Source of the DNA: an uncultured Anaerolineaceae bacterium | GTDB taxonomy: Bacteria; Chloroflexota; Anaerolineae; Anaerolineales; Anaerolineaceae | DNA: 63,015 nucleotides | Direction: 5' to 3' | Assembly: GCA_938020565.1 (NCBI GenBank) | Contig: CALIHP010000081.1 | Coordinates: forward strand, 1-63,015 | Part shown: positions 6,982 to 16,182 of the stretch, one piece after another | Position numbering within the stretch: the first letter of the stretch is position 1 | Layout of the letters: each line of letters opens with the position of its first letter | Made by a program: the position numbers and the translations under genes | Notes under the pieces: model-generated | What the model saw: only the letters and a program-made list of their open reading frames with translations | Told to the model about the DNA's origin: nothing | Databases searched by the model: none

Positions 6982-9411
6982 TTAATAACATAAAAAAACG
7001 TCCTCATCAATCATTCCGAAAACAGCGTCATAATAACGATCAGATAAAAAAAAGATTCCGAGGTTTGAGTCCTGATAAACTCCAGACTCATCCAAGCTTT
7101 TAGGATTTAAATTCAATTGTAATGTATACCGCTGCAAATAGCAAATTTCTTTTTTTCGTTCAGCGATTGTTTTGCAAGCCCGAAGCTTCGCGATATGACG
7201 CCTTGCGTCATCGGAATATTCGACGATTACGTCTTTTTTCCCCGAATCGTCGATGACTTCGAATTCAGCTCCGGCTTTCTTAAACGCCTGCATCAGGTAA
7301 AGCGATCCGGCTTCATGATTTTTTCGGACCCCGGGGTTTTTGTTGGTTAATAAATCGACGATCGTATGCTCTTTGTCATCCTTCAGCGGATATCCCATTT
7401 TTTCTTCTATGCCTCGATAGAATTTTTCATAGTACTGATCCATCGCTTTCTTTGAAAGGAATCCGCCGGCGTATTCAAGGGGACGTTTTTTTACTGAATA
7501 GAAAATTTCACGCGTAATTTGTTGGGCGCTTTGGAGATTTTCAATTTTTTCGACCCGCTCCTCGTTGATATAGATAATAGAAACGACTCCGCAATCCGTT
7601 TCCCGGTTGCGATTACATCGGCCGGCCGCCTGGACAATACTGTCGAAACCGGTTAATGAGCGAACGACTCCTTCAAAAGAAACGTCGACGCCAGCTTCAA
7701 TTAACGTCGTACTTACGCAGATAACTTTTGCTTTTCTTCCTTTTCGTTGAAGCGCCGCTTTAAGTTTCTGAATAACTGAGCTGCGATGCGCCGGGCACAT
7801 ATTGGTTGAAAGATGAAATAATTCATATTCTTCTGAGTCAGGAATAAGCTTTTGGATTCGCATGGCAATTTCTTTAGCGGCTTTTTTCGTATTCACAATT
7901 GCAAGAACTGAATTTGCCGATTGTGCCTTTTCGAAGATGAAATCAGCCGCCTCCGCAAACGTCTTTCCGTTTCCCTGAGAGCAATCTTCGATTTTGACTC
8001 GTCTGAACGCTTCAATGTACTTATCAATATCGCCGACAATGTTCCGGGGAGTTATCAGCCGATAGCTCTGAATCTCATCTAACAGTGGCTGGGTCGCAGA
8101 GCAAAGAAGAACCGAGACATTGCAAAAGGATGCCAGAAAATTTATCGCTGAATTAAATAATTTCAATACTTTGATCGGTAATGCCTGTATCTCATCAATA
8201 ATGATGACAGAGTTTCCCAGCGCTTGCATCCGGCGTACGGCGGAGGTTTTTGAAATAAATAGTGTGTTCAGGAATTGGACGGCAGATGTAGCGATGATGG
8301 GAGAATGAAGCCAGTTCTCGGTTAAAAGCTGATACTTTCGTTCTATTTCCCCGCTCGAATCCGCATCATCCTCATCCATGATAACGTTTGAATGATGTCG
8401 AAGGACAGCATCGTTGTCTCCAATAAACCTCCCTATTTCATCTGCATTCTGATCAAGAATCGAGTTGAATGGGGCGATATAAAAAATCCGATTTTTTCCA
8501 TATTTTTCTGCGGTCTGTAAAGCGAATCGCAGCGATGACAACGTTTTACCTGCCCCGCAAGGCACAATCAGCCGAAAAATACCGCCGGATCCGCCATCAA
8601 AATTTGCGCATGCATCCGAGATCTCAGATCTGTATTGATCTAAAGGGGAAGAAAGCTTTGACTTTGTCATCTGTTCGATTGCCTGATCGCAATACGTTCG
8701 ATACTGATGCCATAGCGATATAAGTTCTTCCCTGTTTAACCGTTTTGGATGAGAAACGTTATCCTCAAAGCAAGCTGTATCCGTGCGATCGGCGTCAATC
8801 AAAATAGACGTCAGCAGACGCTGATATAAGGCTAAATAGATATGCGCTGAACCCAATTTGTTTTGCTTCGGGTTCATACTATTTATCTTTTGCAGGATCT
8901 TTCGGGCGTCGTTCTCGGCTCGTTCAAACGTCTCCGAAACAATGGACTTAGGGACCTGCGAGTAAAAAAACGCTTCGAACTGATCATATGTGCTTGATAT
9001 GTTCATCTTTGCCTGATCGAACGTTATTTTCCCGTCAGGCGAAACCGCGTCGCGAATTCCATGATGACTCATGATCGCAGTTCGGATCATCTCAGCCGCT
9101 AACTTTGAGGCTGGTTTTGTATTGTCTCTGAATTTGTCAATCAGACAAGCCCCGTGTGTTGAATGGATTACAGAACCTTTTGGACGTCTTACTCCATCCA
9201 TTACGTCTATAATATATTGGCGAAATTCAGGCGTGTTTTTCCCATCGTCATGGTGCGCGCCTGCACATTCGCTTAGATTTTCGATCTCATATTCCGTGCC
9301 GGCGATTCTTGCTAAAGCTGCGACGCCTTGGTTATGCTCCTGCACGGTTTGAATACATTGATCGCTCGATCGAATGTGCGCTATGAAAGCACTATCATTA
9401 TATTGACACAT
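6982..9411 (-). CDS. cas3: CRISPR helicase-nuclease Cas3 (HD plus DExH)
   Basis: Cas3 is recruited by the target-bound complex and unwinds and degrades the invader DNA. I start it at the ATG at 9411 (MCQYND), which follows AGAGG by 6 nt. The protein has 809 residues. The HD nuclease domain is N-terminal, with His26 and the HHDDGK motif at 53-58. The helicase follows with Walker A PCGAGKT, the DExH-like box IIDEIQAL, and later helicase motifs GVDVSFEGVV and QAAGRCNRN. Both domains look intact. It is the first gene of the cas operon, which reads leftward from a promoter in 9412-9560. Confidence 0.97.
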   Translation of the reverse strand: MCQYNDSAFIAHIRSSDQCIQTVQEHNQGVAALARIAGTEYEIENLSECAGAHHDDGKNTPEFRQYIIDVMDGVRRPKGSVIHSTHGACLIDKFRDNTKPASKLAAEMIRTAIMSHHGIRDAVSPDGKITFDQAKMNISSTYDQFEAFFYSQVPKSIVSETFERAENDARKILQKINSMNPKQNKLGSAHIYLALYQRLLTSILIDADRTDTACFEDNVSHPKRLNREELISLWHQYRTYCDQAIEQMTKSKLSSPLDQYRSEISDACANFDGGSGGIFRLIVPCGAGKTLSSLRFALQTAEKYGKNRIFYIAPFNSILDQNADEIGRFIGDNDAVLRHHSNVIMDEDDADSSGEIERKYQLLTENWLHSPIIATSAVQFLNTLFISKTSAVRRMQALGNSVIIIDEIQALPIKVLKLFNSAINFLASFCNVSVLLCSATQPLLDEIQSYRLITPRNIVGDIDKYIEAFRRVKIEDCSQGNGKTFAEAADFIFEKAQSANSVLAIVNTKKAAKEIAMRIQKLIPDSEEYELFHLSTNMCPAHRSSVIQKLKAALQRKGRKAKVICVSTTLIEAGVDVSFEGVVRSLTGFDSIVQAAGRCNRNRETDCGVVSIIYINEERVEKIENLQSAQQITREIFYSVKKRPLEYAGGFLSKKAMDQYYEKFYRGIEEKMGYPLKDDKEHTIVDLLTNKNPGVRKNHEAGSLYLMQAFKKAGAEFEVIDDSGKKDVIVEYSDDARRHIAKLRACKTIAERKKEICYLQRYTLQLNLNPKSLDESGVYQDSNLGIFFLSDRYYDAVFGMIDEDVFLCY

Positions 9412-9780
9412 ACACAACCTCTCAGTTTGCTGCGGGATTATTGCTATCCAGTTGGATGAAATAAAGTATAAGAATTATATACCGACTGGATCATTTCATG
9501 GGTCCATTCGCGGAAAATATTCCCTCTTTATTATTTCATTTTGAAAGACATAATCTATTATGGTGAACTTCTATAATCCTGATGAAATTTGAATCAGGCT
9601 TTTAGCAAGGGTTTTGTCTATTTTGCGGTCAGTGAAAAATGTAATTTTATTTTTATTTTTTAAAATTTTCTGTCAATTTGAGGGCAAAACATTTTGTTGC
9701 GGTTTGCCGTGGTATATTAACGAATAGTTAAGAAGCGCTCACAAAAAGTCTTAAACATTTCAATTCGAAGGAGTAAGATC
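9412..9780. promoter_or_regulatory. Divergent intergenic region: cas promoter and downstream gene promoter
   Basis: This 369-bp AT-rich gap separates cas3 (minus) from the secreted-protein gene (plus). On the minus strand a perfect TATAAT lies in the segment about 9473-9482 and is a good -10 for the cas operon, but I see no good -35. It is enclosed by the inverted pair ATCCAGT (9446-9452) and ACTGGAT (9485-9491), a possible operator. A weak hairpin CCTGAT/ATCAGG (9578-9598) followed by CTTTT lies further right. On the plus strand TATATT (9713-9718) is a candidate -10 for the gene at 9781, and GGAG precedes its ATG. Confidence 0.5.
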
Positions 9781-10416
9781 ATGAAAAAAATCGTTGTTGT
9801 GTTGTTGCTGCTTGTCAGCGTCCTGTCGTTAGCAGCCGGTGCCTTCGCCCAGGAGTTTTACGTTTACGAGAATCCGGACGATTCGGAGGAAACGATTAAG
9901 ATTCCGGTCGATCAAGCCCATGTCATCGGAACTATCCGATTCTGCGTTGAAGAAGCGCAGCGGCTTCCCGCCGAAATTGACGGCGCGATCTGCGATGGCG
10001 ATGACGACGCGTACAATTCCAAGATGGCCGAATTAGCGTCCTATATCGCCCAGGCGAACAGCGCCATGGCGGATACGAAAATGCCGAATACGCTGAATCT
10101 CTGGCGGATCTACAGTATTTTGAAGGAAAAGAGCTGCGGCGTTGGCGCGGCGGCGACGTCTCATGCCGACTGGGCGCGGGAAGAACTTGATCGCGTCGGT
10201 CAGCGGATCGGTTCGATTGAATTCGATAACTGCCCATATGGCGATCAGAAAGTTGTAGCTGCAGGATGGTGGTCGTTTAGCCCTGATGGCGGTCTTACAG
10301 TACCATGGCAGACGCAAAACCATGACTTGCATTTGGCAGTTGACTTCTGCCGCAGGGATGGTTCGCTCCACTATGCAGTGGATCCTGCCGATCTCTATGA
10401 TGATGGAGAATTGTAA
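9781..10416 (+). CDS. Secreted protein of unknown function
   Basis: I do not recognise this 211-residue protein. It starts MKKIVVVLLLLVSVLSLAAGAFAQ, a clean signal peptide with an AFA-Q cleavage site, so it is exported. The mature part is acidic with helical stretches (residues 50-140) and five cysteines (in RFC, AIC, KSC, DNC and DFC), which could form disulfides. The C-terminal half WWSFSPDGGLTVPWQ looks beta-rich. The signal peptide resembles those of the binding proteins and the secreted protein at 31204 in this window. It stands alone between its own promoter region and a terminator, so context gives no function. Confidence 0.8.
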   Translation: MKKIVVVLLLLVSVLSLAAGAFAQEFYVYENPDDSEETIKIPVDQAHVIGTIRFCVEEAQRLPAEIDGAICDGDDDAYNSKMAELASYIAQANSAMADTKMPNTLNLWRIYSILKEKSCGVGAAATSHADWAREELDRVGQRIGSIEFDNCPYGDQKVVAAGWWSFSPDGGLTVPWQTQNHDLHLAVDFCRRDGSLHYAVDPADLYDDGEL

Positions 10417-10465
10417 AATAACTTGTTGAAAAAAGTGTTTATAACGTCGTGATATCATGTATCTT

Positions 10466-10499
10466 GGGAGATGGTGTGAACTGTCTCCCTGTTTTCGTT
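10466..10499 (+). terminator. Intrinsic terminator after the secreted protein gene
   Basis: The arms GGGAGA (10466-10471) and TCTCCC (10484-10489) enclose a 12-nt loop and are followed by TGTTTTCGTTT. It lies about 50 bp after the stop of the gene at 9781 and before the membrane protein gene at 10565. Confidence 0.6.
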
Positions 10500-10564
10500 T
10501 ATTATAAAAAAAGACAAACCAATCACATGAGCTTAATCAGATATCGTTTGTGAGATTATAAAAT

Positions 10565-12787
10565 ATGTATTCTTCTCGTCGAGTCCTGATCATTCTGTAT
10601 CTTATTCTTTGTCTGGCTATTCTGTACACTGTCAACGAAGACATCTTCAAGTTTTCCGACACGTATTTTATCAATCAGAAATTTGATCCATCTATTTATC
10701 AAAAGAGCGATTACCTCCTTCAACCGCGGCTGACGTTAAGGAAGGGTTCCTACTGGATCGCTTTTCAGGTTAACGCGAATGGAACTGGCAATGGATATTA
10801 TATTGTTAACCAAACCGGAGAGGTTCTCGTTCGCGACGAATTCCGCCCTGAAATTCATACCGAGATTTTTCAGCTGAAAATCGACAAACCGTCTGAGCAG
10901 GTCCGTTTTGGGATTTCTTTTGACCCTGCGGGTGAGAGGCTTGACGTTTTGGAGTTATTTGTAACGTCCGATTTCGTTATCTCGCGGGACTCAATCCTTC
11001 GTCATTTCGTTACAACGCTGTTCTTAACGGCGATCTTCTTGCTCATCGGGTGGCGTATTTTCAGTCCTGCTTCCTGGTTCGGCCGGTTCGGCCAGCTTTC
11101 GTCCCCGGTCAACGAAAGAATCCTTATTGTCCTTTTGGGTCTTTCCGCGGTAACGTCTTTCCCATTCTTCTATAATAAATTTTATTTGCAGACCGACGAT
11201 TACATGTTCCACCTGCTTCGGATTGAAGGCATTAAAGTTGGATTGGAAAACGGGATCTTTCCGGTCCGCGTGAATCCATATTTTTTGCATGGATTCGGCT
11301 ATGGGGATGGGCTGTTTTATCCGAATCTGACGCTCGTTTTTCCCGCGATGCTGCGGATCCTGGGGTTCGATCCGACGACAGTATTTAAAATTTTTGTGAT
11401 CCTGCTGAACTTCTTGTCGATTGGCTGTTTTTATCTCGTGATCTGGAAGATTTCGAAATCGCGGTACAGCGGGCTGATAGGCGCGATATTTTATGCGTTC
11501 GCGTCGTATCGGCTGATCGATATTCTATTCCGCTGCGGTTTCGGCGAAGCGCAGTCGTTCCTTTTTACGCCGGTGATTATTTTGGGCCTTTACGAAATAT
11601 TCAGCGGCCGTCCCGAAAAATGGTATATCTTCGCTGTGGGATTTCTTGGGCTGGCATGGACCCACCTGCTCAGTCTGGTACTGGCGACCTGCTTTGTCGG
11701 TGTCTTTTGTCTCTTTCGGATTCGCAGGATCCTTTCAGATCGAAGCGTGTTGATGGCATTGGTAAAATCGGTCCTGCTCGTTCTGGGGCTGTCCGCGTTC
11801 TTTTTTCTTCCGATGGCGGAGCAGGTCCTTACCTCAGCTTCGAAAGCAAATCTCCTGGTGTCCACGAGTCTGGACCTGGAAAATTTCATGCATGGGATCA
11901 TTCCTGGCTCGCACCCGTTGACGCCGATCCCCAGCTGGTATCCGGTGGTCGATCCGAATCTGGGCCTCCCTTTTATCATTCTGCCGTTTGCATTTTTCAT
12001 GGTGAAAAAAAGCGATCCGCGTCCCATGAAGCGGCTGGCGATCCTCTGCCTGATTGCGGGCTGCGTCGCGGCTTTTATTTCGACGGAATGGTTCCCCTGG
12101 GGGCTGGCCGCCTGGATCGGGAATCGTCTTCAATTCGCCTGGCGCGTTCTTCTGATCGCCGTACCGCTTTTATCGATGGCGGGCGGGTTGATCAGCGAAT
12201 CCATCTTCGACCGGAATCAGAAAAAGATGGCAATTTTAGGCCTTGCCGCGCTCAGCATGGTTTCGACAGCGCCGATGTTTTTTAACGCGACGCGGCTCCG
12301 TTTAGAAACCCGCTACCCGCTGCACTTGAATTCAGTCGATATCATTGGCGGCGAGTACATGCCGGTAGGATCTGACCTGGATTTCATTCTGGATAATGGC
12401 GATACGGTTTTATCGAATGATCCTGAATTGACAATATTGAAGCATGACCGGCGGCCGCTGTATTTCAGCTTTGAGTTTGAAACGACCTCGAGTCCCGAAA
12501 ATGGTCTTCAGTTCGAGATTCCACTCTTGTTTTATACGGGGTATGTCGCGGAGTTCGAAGCCCCGGGCGCGGCTCCGGTTGAGCTGAAGCCCCGTCTTGG
12601 GGAACATGGCTTCGTCGCGGTCGATATCCCGAACGCCGCTAAGGGCCGGGTCACCGCGTTTTATCGGACGACGCTTGTTCAGCGGCTGGGCGACTTTATT
12701 ACGATCTTAACGCTGGCGGGTTGTATCGGTTTCGGGATCCGCGGCTGGAGGACGAAGCGGAAAGGACAGAAGGCGTCTCCGGCTTAA
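10565..12787 (+). CDS. Multi-spanning membrane protein, PTPS-related / GT-C-like
   Basis: The 740-residue protein has an N-terminal membrane anchor (LIILYLILCLAILYTV), a soluble beta-rich part (about 30-140), then some ten hydrophobic segments from about 145 to 590, and a final transmembrane helix before a basic tail (RGWRTKRKGQK). The segment DDYMFHLLRIEGIKVGLENG with following FPVRVNP is typical of the Pfam family called 6-pyruvoyl-tetrahydropterin-synthase-related membrane domain, whose members resemble GT-C glycosyltransferases and YfhO. An aspartate pair (TDDY) before the second membrane helix fits a GT-C acceptor or metal site. It probably handles a lipid-linked sugar at the cell surface, which is inference. 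Confidence 0.7.
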   Translation: MYSSRRVLIILYLILCLAILYTVNEDIFKFSDTYFINQKFDPSIYQKSDYLLQPRLTLRKGSYWIAFQVNANGTGNGYYIVNQTGEVLVRDEFRPEIHTEIFQLKIDKPSEQVRFGISFDPAGERLDVLELFVTSDFVISRDSILRHFVTTLFLTAIFLLIGWRIFSPASWFGRFGQLSSPVNERILIVLLGLSAVTSFPFFYNKFYLQTDDYMFHLLRIEGIKVGLENGIFPVRVNPYFLHGFGYGDGLFYPNLTLVFPAMLRILGFDPTTVFKIFVILLNFLSIGCFYLVIWKISKSRYSGLIGAIFYAFASYRLIDILFRCGFGEAQSFLFTPVIILGLYEIFSGRPEKWYIFAVGFLGLAWTHLLSLVLATCFVGVFCLFRIRRILSDRSVLMALVKSVLLVLGLSAFFFLPMAEQVLTSASKANLLVSTSLDLENFMHGIIPGSHPLTPIPSWYPVVDPNLGLPFIILPFAFFMVKKSDPRPMKRLAILCLIAGCVAAFISTEWFPWGLAAWIGNRLQFAWRVLLIAVPLLSMAGGLISESIFDRNQKKMAILGLAALSMVSTAPMFFNATRLRLETRYPLHLNSVDIIGGEYMPVGSDLDFILDNGDTVLSNDPELTILKHDRRPLYFSFEFETTSSPENGLQFEIPLLFYTGYVAEFEAPGAAPVELKPRLGEHGFVAVDIPNAAKGRVTAFYRTTLVQRLGDFITILTLAGCIGFGIRGWRTKRKGQKASPA

Positions 12788-12916
12788 GGAGCATGAGGAT
12801 CCGACGCTTCGCTGCTCTATCGGATAGCGCTGACGATCGAAAAGAGGTATCCGGCGTTTATTTCGTTTCTGACTATAATTAAGCGAGGTAAACACGATGA
12901 ATTGAGGACGAGGAAG

Positions 12917-13846
12917 ATGCCGTTTGACGAACCCGTACTGATGACGTTCCAGTCGCTCCGCATTCCGGCGCTGACAGGGGTCTTTTTACTTCTGACAGAA
13001 TTCGGAGCTGAAACGATCCAGCTCCCGTTGATCGCTTTTTTATACTGGTGCGGAAAGAAGCGTATCGCAATCCTGATCGGGATCAGCTTTTTCTCCGGAA
13101 TGGTTGTCAACCAGCTGCTCAAGATCACGTTCTGCGTTCAGCGTCCATTCCTGCGGTTTGAGAATCTCGCCGCGGTCGCCGAAGCGCTTCCCGGCGCCAG
13201 CGGTTTTTCCTTCCCGAGCGGGCATACGGCGGGGGCGATCAGCGTTTATGGGATGATCGCGATGCTGACGGAAAAACGCTGGCTGAAGGTCGTTATGGTT
13301 TCCCTGATCGCAGCGGTCGGAATATCGCGTCTCTACCTGGGAGTGCATACCCCGACCGACGTCCTCGCCGCAATCGTCATCGGGACGCTGATCCTGATCG
13401 CGGTTCGGATCGCGTCGCGGTCGCTCGCGGCGAACCCGGCGCTGAAAAACCGTTTCCTTCTTCTCGGTTTCGCGCTCCTGCTGATCAGCGTGCTGTATGC
13501 GCTGTTGAAACCGTATCCGGAAGGAACCGGCGCGTTTCTCCGTTCCGACGTCATGAAAACGGTCGGCGCGGCGCTGGGAGGGCTGATCGGGTTCCGGGTC
13601 GAGGAGAGCAAGCTTCGCTTTGAGGCGCCGAAGAGCTGGATCGGGAAAATTCTCGTTTTCATTCCCGGAATTGCGCTGACGATGGCGCTGCGCGTCCTGT
13701 TGAAAGCGCCGCTGAACGCGGCGTTCGGCGAACTCGTCGGGAGCTTCGTTCGTTACGTTCTGATCACGTTCTGGATCACCGCGCTCTATCCGGTTCTTTT
13801 CGGATGGACGCTGCGCCGCGCTAAGCGAACCGCTCCGGTCGCCTGA
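12917..13846 (+). CDS. PAP2-family membrane phosphatase
   Basis: This is a membrane-bound lipid or polyprenyl phosphatase of the PAP2/undecaprenyl-diphosphatase type. The three signature motifs are present: KITFCVQRP (about 75-83), FPSGHT (about 102-107) and SRLYLGVHTPTDV (about 140-152), with the catalytic histidines in the second and third. Hydrophobic helices flank the motifs and about 130 further residues with four more helices follow, longer than the minimal domain. I take the ATG at 12917 (MPFDEP, 309 residues) rather than the in-frame TTG at 12902. It sits 129 bp after the GT-C-like gene and 24 bp before the acetyltransferase, so all three may act in envelope lipid chemistry. Confidence 0.88.
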   Translation: MPFDEPVLMTFQSLRIPALTGVFLLLTEFGAETIQLPLIAFLYWCGKKRIAILIGISFFSGMVVNQLLKITFCVQRPFLRFENLAAVAEALPGASGFSFPSGHTAGAISVYGMIAMLTEKRWLKVVMVSLIAAVGISRLYLGVHTPTDVLAAIVIGTLILIAVRIASRSLAANPALKNRFLLLGFALLLISVLYALLKPYPEGTGAFLRSDVMKTVGAALGGLIGFRVEESKLRFEAPKSWIGKILVFIPGIALTMALRVLLKAPLNAAFGELVGSFVRYVLITFWITALYPVLFGWTLRRAKRTAPVA

Positions 13847-13870
13847 CCCAGGCTGGGCCTGCGTTTTACG

Positions 13871-14863
13871 ATGGACTTTACGACAGCGAATCCAGGACTT
13901 CGTATCCGTAAAATTCTTCCCGGACGCGACAATCTGGCAATCGCCGACCTGATCGAGCGGAGCTTCCGGGAATTCCTCGATCCGGACGGGAGAGCGTTTA
14001 TCGAAACGCTGCGAAAAACGGCGCGGATCAACTGGCTGGACCGGCTGTTCCCCGATATCGGCGGCGCGGAAGCTGAAGGGTTTGTCTGCGTCAATGCGGA
14101 TGGCAAACCCATCGCAATCCTGCACCTGCTCCCGATTCATCCTCCGGAAGGCGGCGGGTACCTGATCGTCAATGTCTGCGTTGACGAAGGATACCGCGGC
14201 CGTGGGATCGCGGTGGAATTACTGCGCAAGGCGATCGCTCATGCGCGGAACTATGCCGCTTCGGTCCTGTATCTTCAGGTCCGGTCAGGAAATCCTTCTG
14301 TCGTCCGCTTATACGAGTCGCAAGGGTTTGAAATCGTTACCGTGCGGACGGATTGGCTGAAAGAGAAAATGGACGCGGAGAATCTGGCGGCCGTCGGGCG
14401 GCTCCGGACAGGCTGCGCCGCGCCGGAACGCGCGGAACGGGACGAATTTATCCGCTCAGCTGCGCGGGCCGTTCCGCCGGCCTTTCGCTGGAATATTGGC
14501 TGGGACGATCGGATGTACTGTTTCTCCCGGCCGCTTCGTTTCCTGAAGCGGTTCGCCGGATATCGGGAGGAATTCTGGACAGTCGTCGATTTAAACGGGG
14601 ATGCGAACGGGCGGAAAATCGGCTGGATCGCGTTTCAGCCGACGGGAAATTACGCGGACCGGGTCTGGATCCTTCCGGCGGAAGACAGCGGGGAAGCGGA
14701 CCGCGTCGCGCTGATGGGAACGGCGCTGCGGAGGTTCCGCTGCGGGAAGCCGATAACGGTCAACACGGGCGCGGAAGACGATTGTGGCTGCTGCCGCGCG
14801 TTCGGATTCAGCGACCGGCGGGAACTGATCTGGATGCGATTGATCCTGACGGAGCGTGACTGA
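13871..14863 (+). CDS. GNAT-family N-acetyltransferase with C-terminal extension
   Basis: The 330-residue protein has a GNAT domain in residues 10-165. The acetyl-CoA loop is visible in NVCVDEGYRGRGIAVELLRKA (about 98-118) and the closing strand in LYESQGFEIV. The second half (170-330) has no motif I know; it contains WNIGWDDRMYCFSRPLRFLKRF and may be a degenerate second GNAT fold, as in tandem GNAT proteins. The substrate is unknown. It lies just downstream of the PAP2 gene and probably shares its transcript. Confidence 0.8.
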   Translation: MDFTTANPGLRIRKILPGRDNLAIADLIERSFREFLDPDGRAFIETLRKTARINWLDRLFPDIGGAEAEGFVCVNADGKPIAILHLLPIHPPEGGGYLIVNVCVDEGYRGRGIAVELLRKAIAHARNYAASVLYLQVRSGNPSVVRLYESQGFEIVTVRTDWLKEKMDAENLAAVGRLRTGCAAPERAERDEFIRSAARAVPPAFRWNIGWDDRMYCFSRPLRFLKRFAGYREEFWTVVDLNGDANGRKIGWIAFQPTGNYADRVWILPAEDSGEADRVALMGTALRRFRCGKPITVNTGAEDDCGCCRAFGFSDRRELIWMRLILTERD

Positions 14864-14965
14864 GCCGGGCAGTCGCTCTGGCGGAATGCGCTGTCTCCGG
14901 CCGCGCTTATACCCTGAGTTTACGCGCACGCCCTGTTAAAACTTCGTTAGAAACGTCAAAAAAGA

Positions 14966-15035
14966 TTGAAATTCGTTCGCAAACCCGATATACTACAGTC
15001 TGAGCGGGTTGGCACTCATTTCTACCGAGTGCTAA
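14966..15035 (+). promoter_or_regulatory. Heat-shock promoter with CIRCE operator
   Basis: TTGAAA (14966-14971) and TATACT (14989-14994) are 17 bp apart, a near-ideal sigma-70 promoter. Downstream lies the HrcA operator CIRCE: TTGGCACTC (15009-15017), 9 bp, GAGTGCTAA (15027-15035). The left arm has one G where the consensus has A. HrcA bound here would block the whole hrcA-grpE-dnaK transcript, the standard feedback control with GroEL or DnaK availability. Confidence 0.93.
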
Positions 15036-15052
15036 TCCGCGGAGAAGAAGGC

Positions 15053-16156
15053 ATGACGAAGAGAATGAGCGAACGGCAGAGAATGATCCTGAGCCTGGTC
15101 GTCCATGATTATATTCGGACGGCGACGCCGATCGGATCGAAAAAGCTGGTCGAGCGGTATCGGCTGGAGATCAGCCCGGCGACCGTTCGCGCCGAGCTGG
15201 CGGCGCTCACGGAGCTGGGACTGCTGAATCAGCAGCACACCTCCGCCGGCCGCTCCCCGACCGAGAGCGGCTATCGATACTTCGTTGGGACTTTAATGAA
15301 GCTGCAGGAGCTTCCTGAATTGACCCGCCGCAGGATTGAGCATCAGTTTTATCAGATGCAGTCTGATCAGGGTGTGGACGGCTGGATGAAGCTGTCGGCG
15401 TCGATCCTGGCGTCGGTATCCGGGGCGATTTCGCTGGTTTCCGCGCCCTATTCGAAAGATATCGCCGTGAAGCATATCGCGCTGGTCGGACTATCCGAAC
15501 GGCAGGCGCTGATGATCGTCGTAACCAACACCAGTCAGGCGCAGCAGCGATTCGTCTCGTTGGGACTGCCGATGAATCAGGGTCAGCTGACGATGGTCGA
15601 GAACGAATTTAACGAAGCGTTCGCAGGGCTGAACTCGCGTCAGATCCGCGAAAAAATTGGTCAGGGGACGGTAACGTGGGATTCGGCGGTGAAAGCCGAT
15701 CTCGCCGGTCAGGTCGCCGCGGCGGTCGCCGAAGTTGAGGCGTCGCGGGGCGGCGAAATCTATACCGACGGGCTCCATAACGTTATCGGCGAGCCGGAGT
15801 TTACCGAAAGCGGCGAAGCGCATGGCGCGCTGAAGCTTCTTGGGGAAAAAACGGTCCTTCGTTCGATCCTGATGAAAACGGACGCGGACCGGAAAATCGG
15901 CGGGATTCAGATCCTGATCGGCGGAGAAGGATCGATCGAGGCGCTGCATCACTGTTCGCTGGTTTTAGCCCGGTATGGGCGGGCGAACGCGATTGGCGGA
16001 ACGATCGGAATTTTAGGCCCGATGCGGATGCCGTATGCGATGAATATTCCGACGGTTCGCTTTATCGCCGGAATCTTATCGGATCTGGTCAGCGACGCTT
16101 TCATGGACGAGAAGGACGAGGGCGAAAAGCAGGTTTTCGTCAGCGATACCATTTGA
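15053..16156 (+). CDS. hrcA: Heat-inducible transcription repressor HrcA
   Basis: HrcA binds the CIRCE site 18 bp upstream and represses its own operon. I use the ATG at 15053 (MTKRMSERQRMIL) since any earlier start would read through the operator. The protein then has 367 residues. The winged-helix N-terminus is clear (VHDYIRTATPIGSKKLVERY then ISPATVRAELAALTELGLL, followed by HTSAGRSPTESGYRYFV). The GAF-like middle and the C-terminal GGTIGILGPMRMPYA block are both in place. It is the first gene of the operon with grpE and dnaK. Confidence 0.97.
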   Translation: MTKRMSERQRMILSLVVHDYIRTATPIGSKKLVERYRLEISPATVRAELAALTELGLLNQQHTSAGRSPTESGYRYFVGTLMKLQELPELTRRRIEHQFYQMQSDQGVDGWMKLSASILASVSGAISLVSAPYSKDIAVKHIALVGLSERQALMIVVTNTSQAQQRFVSLGLPMNQGQLTMVENEFNEAFAGLNSRQIREKIGQGTVTWDSAVKADLAGQVAAAVAEVEASRGGEIYTDGLHNVIGEPEFTESGEAHGALKLLGEKTVLRSILMKTDADRKIGGIQILIGGEGSIEALHHCSLVLARYGRANAIGGTIGILGPMRMPYAMNIPTVRFIAGILSDLVSDAFMDEKDEGEKQVFVSDTI

Positions 16157-16182
16157 CAAAGGATTGAAAAAAAAAGAAAGAC

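Noticed and set aside
13040..14140. Long minus-strand open frame of 366 codons
   Set aside because: It lies opposite the PAP2 and GNAT genes, is rich in Arg, Asp and Gln, and has no domain. It is a by-product of GC-rich coding sequence.
14966..15052. Longer hrcA reading from 14966
   Set aside because: It would run through the promoter and the CIRCE operator; the start at 15053 fits.
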